From: Ferruginibacter sp. | GTDB taxonomy: Bacteria; Bacteroidota; Bacteroidia; Chitinophagales; Chitinophagaceae | NCBI GenBank assembly: GCA_014379905.1 | Contig: JACMKX010000040.1 | Location: 1-43,098, forward strand | DNA: 43,098 nt | Reading direction: 5' to 3' | Part shown: one piece after another, positions 25,563 through 32,973 of the stretch | Layout of the letters: each line of letters starts with the position of its first letter | Numbering within the stretch: the stretch's first letter is position 1 | Position numbers and translations under genes: made by a program | Notes under the pieces: model-generated | Seen by the model: the letters and a program-made list of their open reading frames with translations, nothing else | Database searches by the model: none | Told to the model about the DNA's origin: nothing

Positions 25563-25832
25563 ATGAACAAAGCTGAATTAATCGCAAAAATTGCAGAAGA
25601 TGCAGGCATCACAAAAACACAGGCTAATAGCACTTTAGACTCTTTCGTAGATGCAGTTACAAAAACGCTGAAAAAAGGTGATAAAGTTACATTGGTTGGT
25701 TTTGGTACTTTCTCTGTATCAAAAAGAGCTGCACGTAACGGTCGTAACCCACAAACAGGTGCTGTGATCAAGATCAAAGCAAAAAAAGTAGCAAAGTTTA
25801 AGGCTGGTAAAGAATTATCTGCTAAAATCTAA
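25563..25832 (+). CDS. hup: HU family DNA-binding protein
   Basis: 89 residues, full length. Typical HU text: MNKAELIAKIAEDAGITKTQ at the start, DKVTLVGFGTFSVSKRAARN with the arm GRNPQTGAVIKIKAKK following, and FKAGKELSAKI at the end. It is a dimeric, nonspecific DNA-bending nucleoid protein. A strong promoter lies in front and a clean terminator behind, so it is a single-gene transcript. Confidence 0.97.
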   Translation: MNKAELIAKIAEDAGITKTQANSTLDSFVDAVTKTLKKGDKVTLVGFGTFSVSKRAARNGRNPQTGAVIKIKAKKVAKFKAGKELSAKI

Positions 25833-25850
25833 GTTTTACAAAATCATTGA

Positions 25851-25883
25851 AAAAGCAAGATGCAGTCGTATCTTGCTTTTTTT
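25851..25883 (+). terminator. rho-independent terminator of the HU gene
   Basis: A perfect 11-bp stem (AAAAGCAAGAT with ATCTTGCTTTT), 8-nt loop, followed by more T (total seven). It lies 18 bp after the HU stop and ahead of the THX gene. Confidence 0.85.
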
Positions 25884-25915
25884 ATAGCATTCATTTCAAT
25901 TTTAAATATACAATT

Positions 25916-26041
25916 ATGGGACGTGGTGATATCAAAACCAAAAAAGGGAAAACATTTGCAGGATCTTTTGGTAAAACAAGAGCAGCTAAACCTGCCGCAG
26001 CCAAAAAAGCAGCCGCTAAAAAAGCAGCGGAAAAAAAATAG
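25916..26041 (+). CDS. 30S ribosomal protein THX
   Basis: A 41-residue, strongly basic protein starting MGRGDIKTKKGKTFAGSFGK, the conserved THX signature (MGkGDxKTxxGKi..G.yGk.R), followed by an Ala/Lys tail (KPAAAKKAAAKKAAEKK). THX binds at the top of the 30S subunit head and stabilises it. An overlapping upstream ATG in the same frame at 25847 lies in the terminator and is not used. The frame-shifted reading of the same DNA is a shadow. Convergent with pdxH, with a repeat element between. Confidence 0.88.
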   Translation: MGRGDIKTKKGKTFAGSFGKTRAAKPAAAKKAAAKKAAEKK

Positions 26042-26060
26042 TTAATGATTGATTGGTAAA

Positions 26061-26119
26061 TTAGTTGATTAGTGATGCGTTAATGCTGATGTACTAATCA
26101 ACTAATCAACTAATCAACT
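26061..26119. repeat. inverted and tandem ACTAATCA repeat between convergent genes
   Basis: TTAGTTGATTAGT (26061-26073) is perfectly complementary to ACTAATCAACTAA (26093-26105). The right side continues as three exact 8-bp units ACTAATCA (26093-26116) plus ACT. It fills the gap between the THX and pdxH stops. The arm sequence is related to the degenerate element before recR. Confidence 0.75.
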
Positions 26120-26127
26120 GGTACATG

Positions 26128-26766
26128 TTAAGGAGCGAGGCGTTCTATCTTCCATTCATTACCTGCCTTCGTGTATTGTATCCGGTCATGCAACCGGCCT
26201 GGTCTTCCCTGCCAGAATTCTACCATTAGTGGTTCTACTGTATAGCCTCCCCAATGTTCGGGTCTGTTGATCGTTTTATTTTCGAAACTTTTTTCCAGCT
26301 CCTTTACCTTTTCTTCAATTATTTTCCTGGAGCTGATCACTTTGCTTTGCGGTGAGGCCCAGGCACCAATGCGGCTGCCAACCGGTCGTGAATTAAAATA
26401 GCTATCACTTTCTGAAGCCGGTACTTTATTGATAGTACCTTCGATCCTCACCTGTCTTTCGAGCTCTTTCCAAAAAAATACCAGGCTCACATGAGCATTG
26501 CCGGCAATATCCTGCCCTTTGTGGCTATTGTAGTTGGTAAAAAATACGAACCCTTTTGGGCCAAATCCTTTTAACAGTACAATTCTTGCAGACGGCCGCC
26601 CCTGTGCATTAGCGGTGGCCAATGTCATAGCATTTACTTCATCAATTTCGCTTTTGACTGCTTCGTTCCACCATTTTTCAAACTGGGCGAATGGTTCGGA
26701 GGCCACCTCTGTTTCATTTAACGAAAGTTGTTTATAGTCTTTGCGTATCCCGGCAATATTGTTCAT
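26128..26766 (-). CDS. pdxH: pyridoxamine 5'-phosphate oxidase
   Basis: 212 residues, normal length. Motifs: the N-terminal IRKDYKQLSLNE, FEKWWNEAVKSEIDEVNAMT, RIVLLKGFGPKGFVFFTNYN (FMN and PLP contacts), SHKGQDI, SRIGAWASPQS and the C-terminal EFWQGRPGRLHDRI with the conserved RLHDR. It oxidises pyridoxamine or pyridoxine phosphate to pyridoxal phosphate using FMN and oxygen, the last step of PLP supply and salvage. PLP enzymes elsewhere need it; no other PLP gene is beside it here. Confidence 0.97.
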   Translation of the reverse strand: MNNIAGIRKDYKQLSLNETEVASEPFAQFEKWWNEAVKSEIDEVNAMTLATANAQGRPSARIVLLKGFGPKGFVFFTNYNSHKGQDIAGNAHVSLVFFWKELERQVRIEGTINKVPASESDSYFNSRPVGSRIGAWASPQSKVISSRKIIEEKVKELEKSFENKTINRPEHWGGYTVEPLMVEFWQGRPGRLHDRIQYTKAGNEWKIERLAP

Positions 26767-26793
26767 CTCATTTATTTAAAGCAACAAAAATAG

Positions 26794-26826
26794 GCATAAA
26801 AAAAGCTACCCATAAAGGTAGCTTTT
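26794..26826 (-). terminator. rho-independent terminator of the Yip1 gene
   Basis: AAAAGCTACC (26801-26810) and GGTAGCTTTT (26817-26826) form a perfect 10-bp stem with a 6-nt loop. On the minus strand it is followed by further T. It lies 17 bp past the stop of the Yip1-type gene. Confidence 0.8.
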
Positions 26827-26842
26827 AAAGATATTTTTAGTT

Positions 26843-27457
26843 TTATAATCCAAGACCTCTTAATCCTCCCAATGCATCCAGTCCTAACACACTCATAAGA
26901 ATTTTATTAATCACAAACCCTACAATAATCATTACAACAATGTATACTATTATAGAAACGATGATGTATACTACCTTCTTATCTTCCGGTGTTTTTTTAA
27001 TAGGTCCTAAGCCCAGGTACCATAAATAAATACTATACAAGCCAAACAATCCGCCGATAATAGCAAGCATGGGTAAAAATCCCAGGAAAGCGCCTACCAT
27101 TGCCGGGGTAGTGCCATAGGCTACCAGCTGGGCAGATTTATTGATGTTTTTTTCTGACGCAAAGGAAGCGGCAAGCGCATCAACTACATAGGCTGAAATA
27201 ACAAAAGAGACAATGCCAACTATAAGCCTGCTGAGCCCCTGGTAAAGTCCCCAGTCCATTCCTTTCATCTTCAAGCCCAGGCCAATATCAATACCAACAA
27301 ATGCATAACCTATAAAAGCTGCCAGAGCGCCAATAATTGTCAGCGGTAAAACGTAGCCGGTTAGCAATGATGGGATGCTGGCAGATTCGCCATCAATAAC
27401 TTCCCATTCCTTTTTGGGATTAACAATAATGTTTTTCACTCTTTCAATAATATTCAT
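26843..27457 (-). CDS. Yip1 family membrane protein
   Basis: 204 residues. N-terminal RVKNIIVNPKKEWEVID is the usual entry to bacterial Yip1-domain proteins, followed by five membrane helices (for example LLTGYVLPLTIIGALAAFIG, LIVGIVSFVISAYVVDAL, MVGAFLGFLPMLAIIGGLFG and VVYIIVSIIVYIVVMIIVG), and a glycine-rich tail. The motif YGTTPAMVGAFL and YSIYLWYLGLG are typical. Role in bacteria unknown, probably membrane organisation or transport. Single-gene unit with its own terminator. Confidence 0.85.
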   Translation of the reverse strand: MNIIERVKNIIVNPKKEWEVIDGESASIPSLLTGYVLPLTIIGALAAFIGYAFVGIDIGLGLKMKGMDWGLYQGLSRLIVGIVSFVISAYVVDALAASFASEKNINKSAQLVAYGTTPAMVGAFLGFLPMLAIIGGLFGLYSIYLWYLGLGPIKKTPEDKKVVYIIVSIIVYIVVMIIVGFVINKILMSVLGLDALGGLRGLGL

Positions 27458-27533
27458 ATCAGTTTAGTTTTGTGTGAACAATATATAGTACCTACAACAG
27501 ATATACAAATTTATTTATCCATTTAGGTGCGCA

Positions 27534-28043
27534 TCATTTTTTCCTGAGCATTTCATTGAGTGCATTTACCTCCTGTAATTCTTCCTTAAGGCTGGTGATT
27601 TCCATGTAGGCAATTTCCAGGTCGCTTTGGGTAGCAGCGAGTTTGCTTTTCATTTCACGTAGCTTTTTATAGGCATCGGCTGCGGCCTCCAGTTCACTGG
27701 TTGTATCTAAGAGGTTGGCTTCGAGGCTTTCAAAATCCTTTATCTTTTTTTCGCTTTTTAGCTGGTCTTTTATGGAAGCGTATAATTCTTCTTCCATCTG
27801 TTCGAGCCTTTGTTCGGTACCATTATTTTTTTGTTGGGAAAAACCAAGGTTGTTTTGCATTTGTTCAAATTCCAGCAGGTTAGTATCCAGCTGGCTTTGC
27901 ATAGCAGCCGCTTCAGCAGCCCGTTTACGCAGCAGGTCCAGCTCCTCTTCCCGCACCTTTATCATCATGTTCACATCATCCAGCTGCAGTTGCAACAGCT
28001 CATTTTCTGATCGTAGTATTTCTATCTGGCGTGCTGTAAGCAT
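27534..28043 (-). CDS. coiled-coil hypothetical protein
   Basis: 169 residues predicted to be helical nearly throughout, with heptad-like leucines (IEILRSENELLQLQLDDVNM, LEQMEEELYASIKDQLKS, SDLEIAYMEITSLKEELQ). It is acidic and has no signal peptide or membrane helix, so it is a cytoplasmic coiled-coil protein. No family recognised; similar proteins are conserved in Chitinophagaceae as far as I recall. It lies between the Yip1 gene and the pyrH transcript, on the same strand as both. Confidence 0.7.
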   Translation of the reverse strand: MLTARQIEILRSENELLQLQLDDVNMMIKVREEELDLLRKRAAEAAAMQSQLDTNLLEFEQMQNNLGFSQQKNNGTEQRLEQMEEELYASIKDQLKSEKKIKDFESLEANLLDTTSELEAAADAYKKLREMKSKLAATQSDLEIAYMEITSLKEELQEVNALNEMLRKK

Positions 28044-28116
28044 GACTTGGATTATTTTGATTTCAGGATTAACCGGATTGTTAAGTTAGGTGAATTTTTT
28101 AAAATTAGAAACGGCT

Positions 28117-28179
28117 GAAGATCCGGTAGTGTATCAGTTTGAAAAATTCATTTCAAAATACTACACTAGTGAAGATCCG
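28117..28179. repeat. 9-bp direct repeat GAAGATCCG with inverted TAGTGTA pair
   Basis: GAAGATCCG occurs at 28117-28125 and 28171-28179, 54 bp apart. Just inside, TAGTGTA and TACACTA are inverse copies. It lies in the 193-bp gap upstream of the coiled-coil gene and downstream of pyrH; it could be a small mobile-element footprint or a protein-binding site. Confidence 0.35.
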
Positions 28180-28182
28180 TTA

Positions 28183-28210
28183 CAAAAAAAGCCACTGCAT
28201 GAGTGGCTTT
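28183..28210 (-). terminator. rho-independent terminator of pyrH
   Basis: AAAGCCACT (28188-28196) and AGTGGCTTT (28202-28210) form a perfect 9-bp stem with a 5-nt loop; on the minus strand seven T in a row follow. It lies 26 bp past the pyrH stop. Confidence 0.85.
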
Positions 28211-28236
28211 CAATAATCAAATAATTAATAATGATC

Positions 28237-28947
28237 TTAGCTTACTAAGGTACCTACTTTGTCGCCTGTAACAACACTCAGCAGGTTGCCGGGTTTGTTC
28301 ATATCAAATACTACAATGGGTAGGTCATTTTCCATACAAAGGGTAAAAGCAGTCATATCCATTACTTTCAGGTTTTTGGAAATACATTCTGCAAAACTTA
28401 TTTTTTCGAACCTGGTGGCAGTTTTATCTTTTTCAGGATCGGCTGTATAAATACCGTCAACCCTGGTACCCTTTAAAATAACATCTGCCTTAATTTCTAT
28501 CGCTCTTAAAGATCCGGCAGTATCTGTAGTAAAATAAGGATTCCCTGTTCCGGCTCCGAAGATCACTACTCTTCCTTTTTCCAGGTGGCGCATGGCCCTG
28601 CGGCGGATATACGGTTCTGCTATCTGTTCCATTTTAATTGCACTTTGTAACCGGGTATATACACCTGCTTTTTCCAGGCCTGCCTGCAATGCCATACCAT
28701 TGATAACGGTTGCCAGCATACCCATATAATCTCCCTGTGCCCTTTCAATGCCGGTTTCAGCTTCATTCATGCCCCTGTAAATATTGCCGCCTCCAATTAC
28801 AATTGCTACCTGCACACCCATTTCTGTAATTTGTTTGATATCCCTGGCGTACTGTGCAATAACATCCGAGTCGAGTCCAAAATTCTTATCCCCCATTAAG
28901 GATTCACCGGAAAGTTTGAGCAGAATGCGTTTGTATTTAGGAAGCAT
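28237..28947 (-). CDS. pyrH: UMP kinase
   Basis: 236 residues from the ATG at 28947; the frame extends to 28998 but would run into the neighbouring hairpin, and [19 protein letters not shown] is the canonical start. Motifs: KLSGESLMG (ATP/UMP binding), [29 protein letters not shown], and [12 protein letters not shown]. The enzyme makes UDP from UMP and is regulated by GTP and UTP. The usual companions tsf and frr are absent here; pyrH is alone, between a hairpin and its own terminator. Confidence 0.97.
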   Translation of the reverse strand: MLPKYKRILLKLSGESLMGDKNFGLDSDVIAQYARDIKQITEMGVQVAIVIGGGNIYRGMNEAETGIERAQGDYMGMLATVINGMALQAGLEKAGVYTRLQSAIKMEQIAEPYIRRRAMRHLEKGRVVIFGAGTGNPYFTTDTAGSLRAIEIKADVILKGTRVDGIYTADPEKDKTATRFEKISFAECISKNLKVMDMTAFTLCMENDLPIVVFDMNKPGNLLSVVTGDKVGTLVS

Positions 28948-28977
28948 GTATTTATTTTTTGCGAAGATATGGATTAA

Positions 28978-29031
28978 GCGAAAGATACAAGATGACATCT
29001 TTTTAGCAAGATGTTATTTTGTATCTTTCGC
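28978..29031. repeat. 54-nt two-part hairpin between the response regulator and pyrH
   Basis: A perfect 13-bp outer stem (GCGAAAGATACAA, 28978-28990, with its inverse at 29019-29031) encloses a bulge and an inner stem of about 6-7 bp (AGATGaCATCT text on one side, AAGATGTTA on the other). It lies 6 bp past the response-regulator stop and 31 bp before the pyrH start. There is no T-run, so it may be a protective or attenuator-like structure rather than a plain terminator. Confidence 0.6.
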
Positions 29032-29037
29032 CCTGCT

Positions 29038-29715
29038 TCACAAAAGCCCTTTTTCATAAGCCAGGTGCAATGCCTGTGCACGGCTGTTTACATGCAATTT
29101 TTGATAGATATTCATCACATGCTTTTTTGCTGTATTAGGGCTGATAAATAGTTGAGAACCGATTTCTTTATACCCCAGTCCCTGCACAAGCAACTTTAAT
29201 ATTTCCGCCTCCCGGGTTGTAAGGTCGAAAAAATTTGCTACTGCTTTGCTTTGTGGTTTTTGTACCAGGGTAAGCGTGTTGTTTTGAACCAACTGTAAAA
29301 TTTTATGAGCTATTCCGGGAGATATTGGCCCTGCGCCACTTTCGTGCATTTGCCAAAGCATTTCTGAAATATTCTCTGCATTTTCATCTTTTAATAAATA
29401 ACCAAAGGCGCCGGCTTTAATGGCTTTGAATATTTTCTCTTCATCATCAAAAATAGTCAGCACCACGAATTTCACATCGGGAAAAAAAGAAGATCCCAGG
29501 GCAATGGCATCAACCCCATCCATGTTGGGCATTTCAAGATCCATTAAGGCTACATCGGGCAACCCCTCAGGCGGCAGGGCCCTCATTTTATCAATAAAAT
29601 CTACACCATCTTCGGCTATGAGTATAATTTCGAAATGGCCATGCCTTTGCAACTTATCCTTTAAAATATTTCTGTTGCTCGCCTTATCGTCGATGATGGC
29701 TATTTTTATTTGCAT
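29038..29715 (-). CDS. NarL/LuxR-type response regulator
   Basis: 225 residues: receiver domain (IIDDKASN at 7-14, Asp59 in ALMDLEMPNMDG, Thr/Lys pocket LTIFDD and LLKDENAE), linker, and a LuxR-type helix-turn-helix at about 163-215 (LTTREAEILKLLVQGLGYKE, then IGSQLFISPNTAKKHV). It lies 68 bp downstream of the propeller sensor kinase on the same strand, the normal partner arrangement for this kinase type, so kinase and regulator are most likely a cognate pair. Confidence 0.94.
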   Translation of the reverse strand: MQIKIAIIDDKASNRNILKDKLQRHGHFEIILIAEDGVDFIDKMRALPPEGLPDVALMDLEMPNMDGVDAIALGSSFFPDVKFVVLTIFDDEEKIFKAIKAGAFGYLLKDENAENISEMLWQMHESGAGPISPGIAHKILQLVQNNTLTLVQKPQSKAVANFFDLTTREAEILKLLVQGLGYKEIGSQLFISPNTAKKHVMNIYQKLHVNSRAQALHLAYEKGLL

Positions 29716-29783
29716 ATATTGATAGTTGTTCTAAAGATCGGATATGGAAGCTTTATAACCATACTTTACTTTTATAAGGCTAT

Positions 29784-32774
29784 TTAAACTTTGATAGTAA
29801 TTACCGTCCCCGAATTTTCTGCCGACGTTATACTAATATAAAAACCGAGTTCTGCTGCCCTTTTGTTCATATTTTTCAGGCCATTTCCATCAGACAGGTC
29901 GTTTACATTAAACCCGGTTCCATCATCGCTGATAATTAATCTCCACTGATCGCCAACCGTAGCACTCGTAAGAGAAATAAGGGTTGGATTGCTATGCTTA
30001 ATGGCATTGTTTACAGATTCCTGTACAATGCGAACTATATTTAATGCCGTACCGTAAGGTAAATGCTTTTCCGGGGGAGCGTCTCCCTGAATCTTAAACG
30101 TAATAGCAGGATAATATCTTGAAAACGGATGTACAAAATTACGGATGCGCATCAGACACTCCTGTGCGCTGTAATTATCGGCTTTTAATGCCCAGATGGT
30201 TTCTCTTAAAGCTGTGATAATATCTTTCGAAACAAACCTGAGGTCTTTCATCAGTCTCTTCTTTTCCTGCTCTACTTTTTCTGTTTCCAATAACTCTGTG
30301 TTGTACAAAACCGCGTTTGCATAAGCACCAATGCTATCATGCAATTCCATGGCAATACGTTCTTTTTCTTCCTGAACCTTTCTTTGAGTAATTAAGATAC
30401 CCATCTTTTTTCGGTAATGAATTTTATTGTAGGAGTTCACTATATAAATTACTAACAAAATTATCAGCAGGCTCACTAAAGTGATAAACCATCCTGTTTT
30501 ATAGAAGGGTGGTTTTATTATAATAATCAATTGCTTTAATGCAACGGCCTCTTTATCAAAATAAGAAGCCGCATACATGTTGAAAGTATAGCTGCCCGGA
30601 GGCAATACATACCTGGCTGGTTGCATGCCGTCATTTTTTATCCATTCCTTGTCTACCCCTTCCATTTTATACTGATGGGTGTACTGATCAATATTTAGGG
30701 GGCCCGAAGCTATAAACTCCAGGCTCAAAGCATTTTCGTCATAGGGCAGTATTATCTTTTCAAGATTCCAGGTAGCAATGTCCCTTTTTAATGGGATATT
30801 ATTGACTTTTACCTGGTTCAGGTAAATAGTTACATCTACCATGAAATCCGGTATAGCGGCCGGCAAAAAACTATTTAACCCATTAACGCCTCCAAAAAAC
30901 ACTTCACCATCGCCAGTTTTGTATATAGCGTTTGTATTGAATTCATTCTCCTGCAAACCATCCTGCTTTGTCAGTTGAAGGAAGCTTCCGTTTGCGCTGA
31001 TCTTAAAAATGCCTTTATTGGTACTACACCAAATATTGTTACCGGCATCAAATTGCATGGCGTAAATACATTCATCCGGGAGCCCTGTAGTTTTATTGAA
31101 TTGTTTTAAAATCTTTCCTTCTGCACTAATCATAAAAATGCCCTTATTACTTCCCAGGTAAATATTTTTCCCATCGGTTAGGTAGCACCTTACGCCGCCG
31201 GTATTGGGAAAAGCAATTGATTTCGTAGGTTTAAAATAATTGGTATCCAAAAATGTTAACTGGTCATTGCTGTGTACTACCAATGAACGTTGAAAAAATA
31301 AACTGCTGTGAGTAAACGTGCGGGAAATATTGTGTTGAGTAATCTGGTTGTTATGCTTGTCAACGAGGTAAATTTCCTTTTCAGACTGTAGAATTGCCAA
31401 TGTTAAATTCTCATTCACCAGGCTACCAAAATAACCGTACACCGTAGCTGGCCTGCCGTCTGGAGTTTTTACCGGGATTGGTTTTATTGTACCAAGATCT
31501 TTACTAAGCAAATAGGCTTCCTGGCGGGAGGGTACTAAAAAGATATAATCGCCAGCCGCGTTTTGAGTAATGCTGTTTACAGAAAATTTTTCATCACCTC
31601 CACCTGGCAGGTATTCAATATGCTTTTTTAAATGCTGCAGCGTATCAAATATCATCAAGCCGCCGCCATATGTTCCTGCTAAAATATTATTTCGGCTTTT
31701 GTCTGCATATACACTAATGACGTAATTGTTTTCTTTTGAAGAAGTTCCAAAATACCGGATGGGGTAATTATTTTTTCTTAGTTTTTTAATTCCATCATTT
31801 ATGGTTACCAGGAAGACATTATCAAAATTGTCGGTTACTATTTTGTTTACAGATGAATTGCCAGGAAAAGGATTATTGCGAAAATCAGTGATGGCTGCCA
31901 TCACCGTATTCATTCCTGCATCCATTTCGTACAACCTGTTATAATAACTCATAATGGTTTTATTGCTCCATTTTCTTACAACGCCTCTGAAGCTTCTTGT
32001 ATACTGAATGTCTTCCTTAAAAAGCGGTATTAATTTCTTTGTTATATAGTCATACTTTACCAGGCTGGCAACTTTGCCTAGGCTGAAAAACAAAGGCTCA
32101 TCCTCGCTATAGTGCCCTATAAAGTAGGGAGAAATAGGGGGGAGTTTTTCCGATTGGTTCAATAATTTACCTGTTACCAGATCCCAGTGATATAAATAGC
32201 CGTTGATATAAATATGGACCTTCCCATTTATTACGTTGCTCACCGACGGAAAATTGTCTGGTTGCGGACCATAGGACGGTAAGCCAGATGAGGCAATCCT
32301 TATCTGCCTGTAATTGCTTTCATCCAGTACAATGATATTGGCACTGGAATCAAAAAGATAAAGTTGCTTTTTGCTTTCTCCGAGTATCAGCAACTTACTA
32401 TGTACCCCTGCGGATTTTCGATACACCAGTTCAAATTGATCTTTATTGATATTGTATTTGCTTATACCGCCGGAATGAAATACCAACAGGCTTCCATTTT
32501 GCTGGCGAAAGAATTGACAGCCTTTATCATCCGGCAGTCCGGGCTGTGTAGGGATATCGGTAAATTTATTTCCATCAAATTTTTGAATGCCATTGGTAAA
32601 GGAGAGCCAGCAAAAATTATTTTGATCAAATGCCATATCCAGCACGTTGCTTTGCAATAAGCCTTCATTTACATTATAACTAAAAAAATTATAACGGCTT
32701 TTGGCCTGGCCCATCGATTGTAAAGGAAGGAGGCTGCACAAGAGCAACAGCTGGAAAAGGATTTTCTTAAACAA
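29784..32774 (-). CDS. propeller/Y_Y_Y sensor histidine kinase (NarX-type)
   Basis: 996 residues starting with TTG at 32774; no ATG, GTG or other TTG lies between it and the upstream stop, and the first in-frame ATG would remove the signal peptide (MFKKILFQLLLLCSLLPLQS). The periplasmic part (about 25-650) is a two-component-regulator propeller (blades such as NNFCWLSFTNGIQKFDG and GNNIWCSTNKGIFKIS), then a Y_Y_Y domain at about 660-745, one membrane helix near 755-776, and a HisKA_3 domain with His812 (AMELHDSIGAYANAV) and HATPase (VQESVNNAIKHS, DDGTGFN). It probably senses a polymer-derived or envelope signal. It is divergent from the giant exported protein gene. Confidence 0.93.
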   Translation of the reverse strand: MFKKILFQLLLLCSLLPLQSMGQAKSRYNFFSYNVNEGLLQSNVLDMAFDQNNFCWLSFTNGIQKFDGNKFTDIPTQPGLPDDKGCQFFRQQNGSLLVFHSGGISKYNINKDQFELVYRKSAGVHSKLLILGESKKQLYLFDSSANIIVLDESNYRQIRIASSGLPSYGPQPDNFPSVSNVINGKVHIYINGYLYHWDLVTGKLLNQSEKLPPISPYFIGHYSEDEPLFFSLGKVASLVKYDYITKKLIPLFKEDIQYTRSFRGVVRKWSNKTIMSYYNRLYEMDAGMNTVMAAITDFRNNPFPGNSSVNKIVTDNFDNVFLVTINDGIKKLRKNNYPIRYFGTSSKENNYVISVYADKSRNNILAGTYGGGLMIFDTLQHLKKHIEYLPGGGDEKFSVNSITQNAAGDYIFLVPSRQEAYLLSKDLGTIKPIPVKTPDGRPATVYGYFGSLVNENLTLAILQSEKEIYLVDKHNNQITQHNISRTFTHSSLFFQRSLVVHSNDQLTFLDTNYFKPTKSIAFPNTGGVRCYLTDGKNIYLGSNKGIFMISAEGKILKQFNKTTGLPDECIYAMQFDAGNNIWCSTNKGIFKISANGSFLQLTKQDGLQENEFNTNAIYKTGDGEVFFGGVNGLNSFLPAAIPDFMVDVTIYLNQVKVNNIPLKRDIATWNLEKIILPYDENALSLEFIASGPLNIDQYTHQYKMEGVDKEWIKNDGMQPARYVLPPGSYTFNMYAASYFDKEAVALKQLIIIIKPPFYKTGWFITLVSLLIILLVIYIVNSYNKIHYRKKMGILITQRKVQEEKERIAMELHDSIGAYANAVLYNTELLETEKVEQEKKRLMKDLRFVSKDIITALRETIWALKADNYSAQECLMRIRNFVHPFSRYYPAITFKIQGDAPPEKHLPYGTALNIVRIVQESVNNAIKHSNPTLISLTSATVGDQWRLIISDDGTGFNVNDLSDGNGLKNMNKRAAELGFYISITSAENSGTVITIKV

Positions 32775-32847
32775 TATTACCGTGTATTAAATTTATTTTA
32801 CAAAGTACAATATAGCTGCCTAAACCATTAATAATCCATTTGGATTA

Positions 32848-32878
32848 TTTGCAGCCTGGTCTTTTGTTCCTTAGTTTG
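32848..32878 (+). promoter_or_regulatory. candidate promoter for the giant protein / Rhs operon
   Basis: TTTG (32848-32851), 19 nt, then TTAGTTTG (32871-32878): the spacing is ideal and the -7 box has one mismatch. The leader to the ATG at 32974 would be about 90 nt. It lies in the 199-bp gap between the divergent kinase and giant genes; no other structure was evident in that gap. Confidence 0.55.
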
Positions 32879-32973
32879 TTCTCCGGCATAATCCATTTTC
32901 CGTCAAACTATCTCCCTGGAAACTTTTCAAATTTAGCATCCTGTAAGCAGGAAGTAATATTAAATTCTTTTTG

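Noticed and set aside
25860..26045. Second frame over the THX gene
   Set aside because: It is a shifted reading of the same DNA; the THX frame has the conserved MGRGD start.
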